This document shows positions 9,324 through 17,896 of a stretch of DNA of 64,000 nucleotides, one piece after another (position 1 is the first letter of the stretch; every line of letters starts with the position of its first letter). The notes beneath the pieces are model-generated. The model was not told where the DNA came from. It saw only the letters and a list, made by a program, of their open reading frames with translations, and did not search any database. The stretch is from Chloroflexota bacterium (GTDB lineage Bacteria; Chloroflexota; Anaerolineae; JAAEKA01): assembly GCA_034717495.1 (NCBI GenBank), contig JAYELL010000013.1, positions 1-64,000 on the forward strand, read 5' to 3'. Position numbers and translations under genes: made by a program.

Positions 9324-10904
9324 GTGAATAAACGAAATGGTCTTGGTATATTGCTGGTAGCAGGCCTGTTGATCGCTGCGTGTACACCCTTGGTGACACC
9401 TACCCCTGGTCCCGTGACTACGGTTCCTGAGCCTGCCTCTGGGAGCCAGTCGAGCCAGCCAGTTGATGAACAGGAATCGGGTGTCGGCGATGGCCAATTA
9501 GCAGCATTGCCCTCCCCGGGTCTTTTCGACGTGAGCTGGCAGGACCGTACCGCTTTCCGTGGCAATCTGCTGGAGGGTCAGCAGGCGGTTCTGGAGACAT
9601 TGCCCGGGGCCAGCGTCTATCACATCGATCTTTCGATCGACGACACGTTGACCAGGGTGGAGGGAAAGCAGGAAGTTCTCTATACCAACCGGGAAGATGA
9701 CCCTCTGGATCGCCTGGTGTTTCGCCTCTTCGCCAACCTGAGCGGTGGTTTAGCCACAGTGTCCAATCTGGCTGTCAATGGTCAGCCGCTGGCGTTCAAC
9801 CTGGAGGGAGAGGAGAGTGTTTTGACCGTGCCCCTGCCTGAGCCACTTCAAACCGGTGATCAGGTCGTGGTCCAGATGGACTTTGCCGTGGAGATACCGG
9901 TCGACGGCAGCAGCAACTATGGAACCTTCGCTTACCTGGACGATGTCCTGGCCCTGGCCCATTTTTATCCCATGGTCGCTGTCTATGATGATAGGGGCTG
10001 GAACGAGGAGATTCCTTCCCAGGCGGGGGATATCGTGTACAACGATGCCTCTCTTTACCTGGTCCGAGCCGATGTGCCGGCGGATCTGCTGGTTGCTGCA
10101 TCAGGATCAATGATTGATCGCGAACAAGTCGGCGGGCGGCAGGTGCTGACCATCGCCGCGGGTCCAGCACGCGATTTTTATCTGGCTGCCAGTCCTCGCT
10201 ACCAGGTGGTTAGCGACACAGTAGATGGCATAACCGTCAACAGCTACGCCTTCCCTGAGCACCAGGAGGGGGCCGAGACCATCATGGGATTCGCCATCGA
10301 GGCGCTGGATAGCTTCAGCGATCGTTTTGGGCCCTATCCATATTCTGAACTGGATTTCGTGGGCACGCCCACCAGCGCGCTGGGCGTGGAATACCCTGGC
10401 ATCATTGCCATGGCAAATCGGACCTATACCAGTGATAACGTGATCGGTCTGGAGGCGACCACGGCTCACGAGGTGGGCCACCAGTGGCTGTACAATGTCA
10501 TCGGCAACGATCAGGTCGGTGAGCCATGGCTGGACGAGGCGATGGTGCAATATGCCACCATGCGTTACTTCGAGGATAGATATGGCAGGGCTGGATACGA
10601 CGGTTTCCGGCAATCGCTGACCGATCGCTGGGGCCGGGTAGGCAATGAGGAGATTCCGATCGGACAGCCGGTTGATGCCTATCCGGGCGCTGCCTACGGT
10701 GCCATCGTCTATGGACGGGGCCCCCTCTTTTTCGAGGCATTGGAGAACGAGATGGGCCGGGAACGGTTCGACTCCTTCCTGCGGGATTACTACGAGGAAT
10801 TCCGTTGGCAGAATGTCGCTGCCGGAGACTTGCGATCCCTTGCCGAGGCCCACTGTGACTGTGATCTGACGGCTCTGTTTGAAGCATGGGTTTACGGCCA
10901 GTAA
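9324..10904 (+). CDS. M1-family zinc metallopeptidase, lipoprotein
   Basis: A 526-residue surface lipoprotein. The signal peptide ends in the lipobox LIAAC (Cys20), followed by a Thr/Pro-rich linker. The zinc site is HEVGH (His382, Glu383, His386) with Glu405 after an 18-residue spacer, the HEXXH-X18-E pattern of M1 aminopeptidases. Upstream GVEYPG replaces the usual GAMEN exopeptidase motif. Residues 90-230 look like the N-terminal beta-saddle domain. The protein should sit on the outside of the membrane and degrade peptides. The GTG start at 9324 follows ACAGGAG. No neighbour suggests a specific substrate. The gene ends directly against a tandem-repeat array. Confidence 0.9.
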   Translation: MNKRNGLGILLVAGLLIAACTPLVTPTPGPVTTVPEPASGSQSSQPVDEQESGVGDGQLAALPSPGLFDVSWQDRTAFRGNLLEGQQAVLETLPGASVYHIDLSIDDTLTRVEGKQEVLYTNREDDPLDRLVFRLFANLSGGLATVSNLAVNGQPLAFNLEGEESVLTVPLPEPLQTGDQVVVQMDFAVEIPVDGSSNYGTFAYLDDVLALAHFYPMVAVYDDRGWNEEIPSQAGDIVYNDASLYLVRADVPADLLVAASGSMIDREQVGGRQVLTIAAGPARDFYLAASPRYQVVSDTVDGITVNSYAFPEHQEGAETIMGFAIEALDSFSDRFGPYPYSELDFVGTPTSALGVEYPGIIAMANRTYTSDNVIGLEATTAHEVGHQWLYNVIGNDQVGEPWLDEAMVQYATMRYFEDRYGRAGYDGFRQSLTDRWGRVGNEEIPIGQPVDAYPGAAYGAIVYGRGPLFFEALENEMGRERFDSFLRDYYEEFRWQNVAAGDLRSLAEAHCDCDLTALFEAWVYGQ

Positions 10905-11072
10905 ACGGGAACAAGGACCAAGTAGACAGGGAACAAGGACCAAGTAGACAGGGAACAAGGAAACAAGTAGACAGGGAACAAGGAAACAAGTAGACAGGGA
11001 CCAAGTAGACAGGGACCAAGTAGACAGGGACCAAGTAGACAGGGACCAAGTAGACAAGGACCAAGGAAACAG
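10905..11072. repeat. Tandem repeat array, 15-bp and 22/23-bp units
   Basis: Immediately after the peptidase stop there are eight copies of AAGTAGACAGG (the last AAGTAGACAAGG). The first units are 22-23 bp (GGGAACAAGGACCAAGTAGACA type) and the last ones 15 bp (GGGACCAAGTAGACA). Units are contiguous, without spacers, so this is a minisatellite-like array and not CRISPR. The following 100 bp contain a related inverse word (TCTACCTGTCT). No coding content is likely. Confidence 0.85.
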
Positions 11073-11204
11073 GTATGCGCTAGCAGTCTGTCAGAAAAAG
11101 ACTTCTCCGACAGCCTGCCAGGCCTTGGTGCATCGGCTGACTTGCGCACTTCCCACTCGTCTACCTGTCTGCATGTTTACTTACCGATGTTACGCAGTTC
11201 TACC

Positions 11205-11330
11205 GACGCAGGACCGCTGACTGAGGACCGCCGACCGAGGACCGCTGACTGCCGTCCGTGGTCCGTCGTCTTCTGGCTGCCGTCCGTGGTCTGTCGTCTG
11301 TCGTCCGCGGTCTGCCCTTCTCGGCCAACA
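11205..11330. repeat. Low-complexity intergenic repeat (GGACCG / GTCCG words)
   Basis: The stretch is built from reiterated words: GGACCGCTGACTG and GGACCGCCGACCG in the left half, then CCGTCCGTGGTCCGTCGTC, CCGTCCGTGGTCTGTCGTC and GTCGTCCGCGGTCTG in the right half. The two halves are partly complementary (GGACC against GGTCC), so it can fold. The same vocabulary in reverse orientation recurs at 62555-62690. It lies upstream of the LacI promoter; no gene is evident between 10905 and 11483. Confidence 0.75.
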
Positions 11331-11391
11331 GCCCGGTGCCTGCTTTTGGCATCGGGACTTGTCGGCCTGGGAATTTTCGGTTAACATACCC

Positions 11392-11420
11392 TTGACACCG
11401 CCACATCGATATGCTATACT
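11392..11420 (+). promoter_or_regulatory. Sigma-70 type promoter of the LacI gene (regulon A)
   Basis: TTGACA at 11392-11397, a 17-bp spacer and TATACT at 11415-11420, a near-consensus vegetative promoter. The operator palindrome begins 9 bp after the -10 box, covering the expected transcription start. Confidence 0.85.
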
Positions 11421-11429
11421 AGGATGGAT

Positions 11430-11445
11430 GCGCACACGTGTGCGC
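11430..11445. promoter_or_regulatory. LacI-type operator A, copy 1
   Basis: The perfect 16-bp palindrome GCGCACACGTGTGCGC lies directly downstream of the -10 box of the regulator promoter, a position where bound repressor blocks initiation. The same sequence occurs at 24628-24645 at the same place relative to an almost identical promoter. The central CG step flanked by inverted arms fits LacI-family operators. Binding by the LacI protein at 11484 is inferred. Confidence 0.82.
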
Positions 11446-11483
11446 TTGCATTTATCACTCCTCTATTCCCGGGATCCAGCAGC

Positions 11484-12488
11484 ATGCCTGTTACAATCAA
11501 GGACATTGCCGAGGCAGCCAATGTTTCCCATACGACCGTCTCCAGGGCGTTGAAAGGGCGCGGCCGTATCAGCCAGGCAACCGCGGAACGCATTCGTGAG
11601 CTGGCCCAGGAAATGGGTTACAGGCCCAGTGCCGTGGCGCAAAGCCTGGTAACCCAGCGCACTCGTACCATCGGTGTCGTGGTGACGACCATTGCCGATC
11701 CCTTCGTCGTCAACATTGTGAATGGCATCGAGAATGCGGCCCACGAGGCTGGCTACAGTGTCTTCCTAAGCTCCTCCCACAAGAAACCCGAACGTGAGTT
11801 GGCCGTTGTAGAGACCTTTTACGAGCGCCGTGTCGACGCGGTAATCGTGTCCGCCTCTCGCGTGGGTAACCTCTATAGCCAACTTCCCGAGCAATTCCAG
11901 GTACCTATCGTCCTGATCAACAACCAGGCCGAGGGTGAGTATATCTATACGGTAGCCTCGGATGACATCCAGGGAGCCGCCTTGGGGGTTCGTCATTTAT
12001 TGGATCTGGGGCACCGGCGGATTGCTTTCATTGGATCTGCCGCGCGTCCCTTTTCCTCCATTCGTCGTCAACATGGTTATGCACAGGCGCTTGCCGGGGC
12101 TGGGCTTTTCACTGCCTCGGAACTTGTCGTTTCTCCAGAGGCTGTCTCTGATGTCGATGCTGGCCGGATCGGCTTGATGGAACTCCTGCCGGCCAGGCCC
12201 AGCGCGATCCTTGCCTACAATGACATGACCGCGGTGGGGATCATGCAGGAAGCCCAGCGGCGCCAGATTCCAGTCCCGCAGCAGCTCAGCCTGCTTGGTT
12301 TCGACGATATCGAACTGACAGACTACCTGACCCCTCCCCTCACTTCGGTGAATCAACCCAAGGAGGCGATGGGACAGGCTGCCGTCGCTATGGCTTTGGA
12401 TATGCTGGCGGAAAGACCGGTAAACGATCGACTGCTGCCATGTAGACTGGTTGTTCGGCACTCGACCGCTGTTGTCTCCAACGGATGA
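11484..12488 (+). CDS. LacI-family transcriptional regulator (predicted inositol repressor)
   Basis: 334 residues. The helix-turn-helix at the N-terminus (TIKDIAEAANVSHTTVSRALKG) is followed by the hinge helix (GYRPSAVAQSLVTQRT) and a periplasmic-binding-like sensor domain ending in DDIELTDYLTPPLTSVNQP. The ATG at 11484 places the HTH at the usual distance from the N-terminus; an in-frame ATG at 11424 lies upstream of the operator and would add 20 unrelated residues. The gene is preceded by a consensus promoter overlapped by operator A, so it is likely autoregulated. It is followed by a CUT2 sugar transporter and shares its operator with the iolM promoter at 24590, hence the predicted inositol-related effector. 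Confidence 0.88.
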   Translation: MPVTIKDIAEAANVSHTTVSRALKGRGRISQATAERIRELAQEMGYRPSAVAQSLVTQRTRTIGVVVTTIADPFVVNIVNGIENAAHEAGYSVFLSSSHKKPERELAVVETFYERRVDAVIVSASRVGNLYSQLPEQFQVPIVLINNQAEGEYIYTVASDDIQGAALGVRHLLDLGHRRIAFIGSAARPFSSIRRQHGYAQALAGAGLFTASELVVSPEAVSDVDAGRIGLMELLPARPSAILAYNDMTAVGIMQEAQRRQIPVPQQLSLLGFDDIELTDYLTPPLTSVNQPKEAMGQAAVAMALDMLAERPVNDRLLPCRLVVRHSTAVVSNG

Positions 12489-12598
12489 CTCGATTGAGAA
12501 AGGAGGTGTCCCTGATATCCTGAGAAGCACCGTGAGAATAGCAGCTCACAAGAAACACGATGGAGTTTAGACTGATGAGTTTTCCCTTTTTGGAATCG

Positions 12599-12626
12599 CG
12601 CCGGCACTGTGCCGGCGACAATTGTC
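12599..12626. repeat. Two adjoining palindromes upstream of the binding-protein gene
   Basis: Arms CGCCGGCAC and GTGCCGGCG flank a single T (12599-12617), and the palindrome GACAATTGTC (12617-12626) abuts it. They lie in the 178-bp gap between the LacI gene and the sugar-binding lipoprotein, 41 bp before the latter. They could be a transcript hairpin or a second regulator site; nothing decides between these. Confidence 0.5.
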
Positions 12627-12666
12627 GATCTGAAACCGTTTTCCACGTCACAAGGAGGATGACACC

Positions 12667-13692
12667 ATGTTGAAGAGATTAGTAGTATTGCTGATGATTG
12701 CTACGCTGGTTCTGACCGCGTGTGCGGTGCCGGCTGCTCCTGTACCGGCTCCCGTCGAGCAGGCAGCCGAACCGGCCGAACCTGTTGCCGCCGAGCCTGA
12801 GGAACCCCAGGTTACCCAGACTGGGCTGGTGATTGGCCTGGCTGTTCACGACAACCCCGCCGAATCAAGCTTCTGGGGTGTTGTCGAGACAGGTGCCAAG
12901 GATGGTGCTGCGGCCATGGGTGTGGAGTTGAAGTCGGGCGGCAGCCTGGATCCCGCCGAACAGGCCCAGTTGATTGAGACTTACATTGCCGACGGCGTGA
13001 ATGGGATCATCGTCTCGTTGGCCAATCCCGATGCCATGAAGGACTCGGTCAAAAAAGCCACCGATTCCGGGATTCCGGTCATCACCATTAACTCCGGTGT
13101 TGACATCTTCAAGGAACTGGGCGCGATTACCCATGTCGGACAGACGGAGTTCGTCGCCGGCATCGGTGCGGGCGAACAGTTCAATGCTGCCGGCTTGACC
13201 AAGGCACTCTGTGTTATTCACGAAGAAGGCAACATCGGTCTTGAAGAACGCTGCGACGGCCTCGCCGAAAGCTTCAGCGGAGACGTTGTGCGCTTCAATG
13301 TGGCAACCACCGGTGTTCGGGATATCGCCGGTACGCTGGCAAGCATCCAGGATAAGCTGATCGCCGAGTCGGATGTGGATGCGGTGTTGGCGCTCAATCC
13401 CAACATTGCCACGGCTGCCCAGGACGCGATCGCCGCTGTTGGCGGTGGACAGATGTTGGCTACCTTCGACCTGAGTCCTGATGTGCTGGACGCCATCGAG
13501 GCAGGCAACATGATGTTTGCCGTTGATCAGCAGCAATATCTGCAAGGATACCTGCCTGTCGTGTTCCTGACTCTCTTCAACACCAATGCCAATACGGTGG
13601 GCGGCGGCTTGCCCGTACTCACCGGCCCCGGTATTGTCGATGCTTCCAATGCTGCGGCTGTGAAGGATCTCTCCGCTGCCGGCACCCGCTAA
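12667..13692 (+). CDS. CUT2-type sugar ABC transporter substrate-binding lipoprotein (predicted inositol)
   Basis: 341 residues. The signal peptide ends in LTAC (Cys19) and is followed by a Pro/Ala/Glu linker, then a two-lobed ribose/inositol-type binding domain (Peripla_BP_4 class) with VIGLAVHDNPAESSFWGVVETGAKDGAAAMG, QAQLIETYIADGVNGIIVSLANPDAM and VLALNPNIATAAQDAI. It captures a sugar outside the membrane for the permease and ATPase encoded next. A strong ribosome site, AAGGAGG, precedes the ATG. A 16-bp perfect hairpin follows the gene. The LacI gene upstream carries the operator also found before iolM, which points to inositol or a derivative; ribose or xylose remain possible. Confidence 0.88.
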   Translation: MLKRLVVLLMIATLVLTACAVPAAPVPAPVEQAAEPAEPVAAEPEEPQVTQTGLVIGLAVHDNPAESSFWGVVETGAKDGAAAMGVELKSGGSLDPAEQAQLIETYIADGVNGIIVSLANPDAMKDSVKKATDSGIPVITINSGVDIFKELGAITHVGQTEFVAGIGAGEQFNAAGLTKALCVIHEEGNIGLEERCDGLAESFSGDVVRFNVATTGVRDIAGTLASIQDKLIAESDVDAVLALNPNIATAAQDAIAAVGGGQMLATFDLSPDVLDAIEAGNMMFAVDQQQYLQGYLPVVFLTLFNTNANTVGGGLPVLTGPGIVDASNAAAVKDLSAAGTR

Positions 13693-13709
13693 TCGAAGTT
13701 GGTAGCATG

Positions 13710-13746
13710 AGGTGTTGCGAGATAGGCTCACTATCTCGCAACACCT
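13710..13746 (+). terminator. Perfect 16-bp hairpin between binding protein and permease
   Basis: Left arm 13710-13725 (AGGTGTTGCGAGATAG), loop GCTCA, right arm 13731-13746 exactly complementary. Only three T residues follow, so it is more likely a transcript-stabilising or partial attenuating element than a full terminator. Equivalent hairpins sit at the same point of the other two ABC operons in the window. Confidence 0.8.
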
Positions 13747-13818
13747 GTTTCATGTTCTGAACGTATGGTCGCATCTTTCTTTTCAGGATACGACTGGTCG
13801 ATGGAAGGAGGCGTTTTC

Positions 13819-14904
13819 ATGGCGACAGGGACGACCACCGCCCCCGGATCTGACGAACGTGTAGCTGAGGTCGGTTTTGTCAGATCATTTCTGAGACGAC
13901 CTGAAGTCGGAGCGCTGATCGGCGCCCTTGTAGTGTGGGTGTTTTTTGCTATCGTGACACCGGAGAATTGGATATCACTTACCGGCGTTGCCCGCATCCT
14001 TGACTCTTCCGCAACGCTGGGCATCATGGCAGTCGCCGTAGCGCTACTCATGATCGGAGGTGAGTTCGACCTATCGTCCGGCGTGATGACGGGTACGACG
14101 GGCATCATTGCCGGCTTATTGGCAACCAACCTGGACCTCAATATTTGGTCTGCGATGTTTGTTGCCCTTGCCTTCGCCTTGCTGGTCGGCTACCTCAACG
14201 GCTTCATGGTCATCAAGACAGGTTTGCCCAGCTTTATCGTAACCCTTGCGACCTTCTTTATCCTGCGGGGCGCCAATGTCGGTGTTACTCGGTTGATCAC
14301 AAATCAGGTCCGGGTCGCAGGGATCGACGAAGCGGCAGGATTCATGGCCGCCCGAACGCTGCTTAACAACGAATTCACCCTTTTTGGCGTTGAGTTCAGG
14401 ACAGCTATCCTCTGGTGGGTTTTCATTACGATCCTGGCAAGTTGGGTACTGTTGCGTACCAAGTACGGTAGCTGGATATTTGCTGTCGGCGGTGACGCCG
14501 AAGCCGCCCGCAATGTCGGCGTACCCGCCAATGCTGTCAAGATATCCCTGTTCATGACCACGGCGACTGCAGCCTGGCTCGTCGGCATGATGAACGATCT
14601 GCGATTGCGCTCAGCCGTCGCCAGCCAGGGTATTGGTCAGGAGTTTGTTTACATCATCGCCGCTGTGATTGGCGGCTGTCTTCTTACCGGCGGATATGGC
14701 TCTGCCCTCGGTGCTTCCATCGGGGCCCTCATCTTTGGCATGGTCCGCGTGGGAATCGTCTTTGCTGGTTGGGATACCGACTGGTTCTTTGCTTTCCTAG
14801 GAGTCATGCTGCTCGTGGCCGTTCTGGTCAACAACTTCACTCGCGCCCGCGCAGAGGCTGTAACCACCGCTGCCAAGTCGGGCACCGACAAGGAGGAGCA
14901 GTGA
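13819..14904 (+). CDS. CUT2-type sugar ABC transporter permease
   Basis: 361 residues with about 9-10 membrane helices, of the RbsC/FrcC/BPD_transp_2 type. Diagnostic segments are [22 protein letters not shown] (the EFDLS coupling region of this family), [27 protein letters not shown] and [24 protein letters not shown]. It forms the membrane channel for the sugar bound by the preceding lipoprotein. The ATG at 13819 is chosen because GGAAGGAGG lies 8 bp upstream; earlier in-frame ATGs at 13765 and 13801 have no such site. Its TGA overlaps the ATG of the ATPase gene by one base, indicating coupled translation. Confidence 0.9.
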   Translation: MATGTTTAPGSDERVAEVGFVRSFLRRPEVGALIGALVVWVFFAIVTPENWISLTGVARILDSSATLGIMAVAVALLMIGGEFDLSSGVMTGTTGIIAGLLATNLDLNIWSAMFVALAFALLVGYLNGFMVIKTGLPSFIVTLATFFILRGANVGVTRLITNQVRVAGIDEAAGFMAARTLLNNEFTLFGVEFRTAILWWVFITILASWVLLRTKYGSWIFAVGGDAEAARNVGVPANAVKISLFMTTATAAWLVGMMNDLRLRSAVASQGIGQEFVYIIAAVIGGCLLTGGYGSALGASIGALIFGMVRVGIVFAGWDTDWFFAFLGVMLLVAVLVNNFTRARAEAVTTAAKSGTDKEEQ

Positions 14905-15755
14905 TGGCCGAACCAATCCTCGAAGTTCAACACATCACCAAGATGTTTGGCAGTGTGATCGCGCTGAGCGACGTATCGGCCAAAGTATTTCGCGGTGAGG
15001 TCACCTGCCTTCTGGGCGACAACGGTGCTGGAAAATCGACACTGATCAAGATTCTTTCCGGCGTATACCAGCAGACCGATGGTGACTACTTCTTCGAAGG
15101 GGAGAAGGTATCGCTCAATTCGCCGCGAGAGGCGCTCAACATGGGCATCGCGACCGTCTATCAGGACCTTTCGCTGATTCCGCTGATGCCTGTCTGGCGC
15201 AACTTCTTTCTGGGCTCTGAGCCGGAAAAGGGCTGGGGGCCCTTCCGGCGCTACGATAGCGACTTCGCCAAACGAACCGTGCGTGAGGAGCTTGGCAAGA
15301 TGGGGATCGATATCCGTGATCCCGAACAGCCGGTAGGAACCATGTCCGGTGGCGAACGCCAGTCGGTGGCCATTGCCCGGGCTGTCTACTTCGGTGCCAA
15401 GGTGTTGATCCTGGATGAGCCCACGGCGGCGTTGGGTGTGAAACAGGCTGGCACAGTCCTGCGCTACATTGCCCAGGCTAAGTCCCGCAATTTGGGTGTT
15501 ATCTTCATCACCCACAACCCTCATCATGCCTATGCTGTCGGCGATCGTTTCATTATTCTGAAGCGCGGCAGGACTCTGGGTAACTGGACAAGGGATGAGA
15601 TTACCCGTGAGGAGATGATCCGCAGTATGTCTGGCGCCGATGAGTTGGAGGCACTCAGCCACGAGTTGGACCGTATGTCCTATCAGGATGAGGGTCGCGA
15701 AGAGGAAGTGGCCGAGGTTGAACACGAAATTGCTGAGTCCTTGGAAGAGAGGTAA
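14904..15755 (+). CDS. CUT2-type sugar ABC transporter ATPase, single domain
   Basis: 283 residues with one ATP-binding cassette: Walker [10 protein letters not shown], signature MSGGERQ, Walker [13 protein letters not shown] and the switch His in FITHNPHH. Most CUT2 ATPases (RbsA, XylG, IatA) carry two fused cassettes of about 500 residues; this single-cassette form resembles FrcA. The acidic C-terminal tail ([22 protein letters not shown]) is unusual. The gene overlaps the permease stop by one base with AAGGAGGAG just upstream. It energises import of the sugar, predicted to be inositol from regulatory context. Confidence 0.9.
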   Translation: MAEPILEVQHITKMFGSVIALSDVSAKVFRGEVTCLLGDNGAGKSTLIKILSGVYQQTDGDYFFEGEKVSLNSPREALNMGIATVYQDLSLIPLMPVWRNFFLGSEPEKGWGPFRRYDSDFAKRTVREELGKMGIDIRDPEQPVGTMSGGERQSVAIARAVYFGAKVLILDEPTAALGVKQAGTVLRYIAQAKSRNLGVIFITHNPHHAYAVGDRFIILKRGRTLGNWTRDEITREEMIRSMSGADELEALSHELDRMSYQDEGREEEVAEVEHEIAESLEER

Positions 15756-15813
15756 CGCCTTTTTGTTGCCGGCGGCGAAACACTTGCCTCGGCGGAACTC
15801 CGCTGGCGGCGTT

Positions 15814-16404
15814 ATGCTGACGCTGGCCATTCTGCTCCTGGCGGGGGTGGCCTTTTCAGGTTGTCAACAGCAATCGGCTTCGCCATCCGAGCCTTCTCCC
15901 AGGATCATCGTCGGGAACTCGGTGGCCAGCGATTTCAACGTCTTGGCTGAGACAACCTGGGCCGAGTTTCTGACTGTGTTTCAGGCGCGGCGCGGCTGCA
16001 TCGGTGATGTGCGCCTGGAGGCGGCGCACTCTCTGGATAGCCGGGCCGCCTACGATCCGGAGACCGCCACAGTGACTGTACGTGTCCCGGGAACGCCCGC
16101 CATGCTCAAAAGCGCTCTGGTTCACGAGTGGGCCCACCACGTGGAGTTCCAGTGCGACGAGCACCGGGGGATGCGTCCAGTATTTCTGGCGGCGCAGGGC
16201 CTGGACCCAGACACGCCATGGCGACCTGGTACGGCGCTAACCACGGCTGAGGATCATTTGTGGCAGGAGATGCCTTCCGAGCTGTACGCGGAAGCGGCCA
16301 TCGTGGCAGTGCTGGGAAGACGCCCGATCCCAACCCTCGCGCGTGTCAAGGCGGCGGCGGTCGATGTAGTTAAAGCCTGGGCAGAGGGGGGGACTCAACC
16401 CTGA
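15814..16404 (+). CDS. Small putative zincin lipoprotein (HEWAH)
   Basis: 196 residues, family not recognised. A short signal peptide ends at GVAFSGC (Cys17), a probable lipid attachment site. The motif ALVHEWAHHVEFQCDEH carries HEXXH (His104, Glu105, His108), the zinc-binding pattern of metallopeptidases, and a later Glu is present in MPSELYAEAA. The chain resembles small extracellular zincins of unknown substrate. The start is uncertain: the ATG at 15814 gives a minimal signal peptide, while in-frame TTG codons near 15762 would add an Arg-containing n-region with GAGAGG upstream. It lies 58 bp after the transporter ATPase and may be the last gene of that operon. Confidence 0.65.
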   Translation: MLTLAILLLAGVAFSGCQQQSASPSEPSPRIIVGNSVASDFNVLAETTWAEFLTVFQARRGCIGDVRLEAAHSLDSRAAYDPETATVTVRVPGTPAMLKSALVHEWAHHVEFQCDEHRGMRPVFLAAQGLDPDTPWRPGTALTTAEDHLWQEMPSELYAEAAIVAVLGRRPIPTLARVKAAAVDVVKAWAEGGTQP

Positions 16405-16720
16405 CGGTGAAGGAACAAGGGGCAAAAAGGATTCGATAGATTCGCCGCGGTAGATCTGTTCTGAGCGTAGCCGAAGTGTGACGAAGATGAACGCAGACGT
16501 GTCTTGAGCTTGTCGAGGGGCGTAGCTGAAGGGTGGACGCAGATCAATCCAAAAAAAGATCAGCGGCAATCTGCGCCGAAGGTCTGCGTGAATCTGCGGT
16601 GAAATCAGAAAAAATACACAACCGCAAGATGAACGCTGATCTACGCTGATCAATCCAAAAAAGATCTGCGATGATCTGCGCCGAAGGTCTGCGAAATCAG
16701 CGTTCCTCTGCTCCATCTTG
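16405..16720. repeat. Dispersed intergenic repeat (ATCTGCG / GAACGCTGATC / GAGCGTAGCCGAAG words)
   Basis: The stretch is composed of recurring words: TCTGAGCGTAGCCGAAG, GATGAACGC, GATCAATCCAAAAAA, GATCTGCG, ATCTGCGCCGAAGGTCTGCG and AATCAGCGTT, each appearing two or more times. A shorter relative lies at 27255-27355 (GAGCGCAGTCGAAGTATGACGC, GATCGATCCAACC, CTCTGCGCCGAGGGTCTGCG, CCAGCGTTTC). No coding sequence is evident between the zincin gene and the LacI promoter. Confidence 0.75.
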
Positions 16721-16750
16721 AGAAAAGGGCTGAATGGTCCAGCAAAACTC

Positions 16751-16779
16751 TTGACAATCCTCCCGACATGTGATATTCT
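16751..16779 (+). promoter_or_regulatory. Sigma-70 type promoter of second LacI gene
   Basis: TTGACA at 16751-16756, 17-bp spacer, TATTCT at 16774-16779. The long palindromic operator begins at the next base, so the transcription start lies inside it. Confidence 0.83.
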
Positions 16780-16817
16780 CTACACGAGTAGACTACTCGA
16801 GTAGACTACTCGTGTAG
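16780..16817. promoter_or_regulatory. Double LacI-type operator in a 38-bp palindrome
   Basis: The 38 bp are palindromic apart from two positions. They contain two copies of the odd palindrome CGAGTAGACTACTCG (16785-16799 and 16798-16812) overlapping by two bases and centred 13 bp apart, with CTACA and TGTAG as outer arms. It abuts the -10 box of the regulator promoter and ends right before an ATG at 16818. Two repressor dimers could bind side by side. No further copy was found in the window. Confidence 0.8.
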
Positions 16818-16853
16818 ATGACAGAATTGACTACACGTTTCTTGCATTTGACC

Positions 16854-17867
16854 ATGAAAGCCAAGCGCATAACCCGCAAAGATGTAGCTGAACGAGCCGG
16901 CGTGTCGGTAGCGGTCGTTTCCTATGTGGTCAACGATGGCCCCCGCCCTGTCTCGCCAGAAACTCGAGCCAGAGTAGAAATAGCCATCGACGAGCTGGGC
17001 TACTACCCCAATGAACTGGCCCGCAGTCTGCGCTCGCGTCAGACCTCAACTATCGGCCTGCTCATCCCCAGATTGACCAACCCAGTTTATGCAGAGATCG
17101 CGGAAAGCTTACAAAGTGTCTGTGCTCAAGAGGGATATCTGGTGCTGGCTGGTGCAAGTGGGCGCAACCAGGTCCAGGAAGAAGAGTTTGTCCGCATGGT
17201 TCGCGCCAAACAGGTCGACGGCGTGGTGATGATCCCCAGCCATGCTCCCATGGAACTGATCTGGCACTTGCAACAGGCACACATCCCTGTCGTCATATTG
17301 GAACATGATCTGCCAGGAATCCACTGCATTGACATCGATGACCTGAATGGTGGACTCATAGGCACCAACCACCTGCTAGATATGGGACATCGGCGCGTCG
17401 GGCTAATCAAGCGAAAACCCTCCAGCGCCAATAGCTCTCAGCGATATGATGGCTATCGGCAGGCTCTGGAGGATGAGGGTATCCCTTTCGACTGCACGCT
17501 AGTGGTGGAAAGCGGGGCCGGGTATACCGCAGGCTGCCAGGCGATGGGACAACTACTGGCTTTGCCAGAGCCACCTACCGCGGTTTTTACCCACAACGAT
17601 GTACTGGCCATCGGTGCTATGCATGCAATCCATAGCGCCGGCCTCTTGATTCCCGAAAACATCTCTGTGGTCGGCTACGACAATACCATCAGCTCAGTCT
17701 ATTCTTGTCCCCCTCTGACTACTGTGAAATTCCCCAAATCGCAAATGGGCGATCTGGCCGCCCACACCGTGCTGCAATTGGCCCGGCATGAGGAAGAATT
17801 GCCGGCTCGCACCATCACACTTCCTGCCGAACTGGTGGTCAGAGAGTCCACTGCACCACCTCCTTGA
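16854..17867 (+). CDS. LacI-family transcriptional regulator
   Basis: 337 residues. The HTH is [31 protein letters not shown], the hinge is [16 protein letters not shown], and the sensor domain ends in [24 protein letters not shown]. The ATG at 16854 gives the usual short N-terminus; an in-frame ATG at 16818 directly follows the operator and would add 12 residues. Neither has a clear Shine-Dalgarno. The gene is probably autoregulated through the adjoining double operator. It is followed within 30 bp by a TIM-barrel isomerase and then a CUT1 transporter, so it likely controls that sugar uptake locus; the sugar is unknown. Confidence 0.87.
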   Translation: MKAKRITRKDVAERAGVSVAVVSYVVNDGPRPVSPETRARVEIAIDELGYYPNELARSLRSRQTSTIGLLIPRLTNPVYAEIAESLQSVCAQEGYLVLAGASGRNQVQEEEFVRMVRAKQVDGVVMIPSHAPMELIWHLQQAHIPVVILEHDLPGIHCIDIDDLNGGLIGTNHLLDMGHRRVGLIKRKPSSANSSQRYDGYRQALEDEGIPFDCTLVVESGAGYTAGCQAMGQLLALPEPPTAVFTHNDVLAIGAMHAIHSAGLLIPENISVVGYDNTISSVYSCPPLTTVKFPKSQMGDLAAHTVLQLARHEEELPARTITLPAELVVRESTAPPP

Positions 17868-17896
17868 CACTGGAACATAAATGGAGAGACAAAGAC

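Noticed and set aside
10905-11072. CRISPR-like direct repeats
   Set aside because: Units are contiguous and of mixed length with no unique spacers, and no cas gene is present.
12489-12520. Small leader peptide behind the first LacI gene (AAGGAGG followed by GTG)
   Set aside because: The GTG directly abuts the ribosome site with no spacing and the frame has only five codons.
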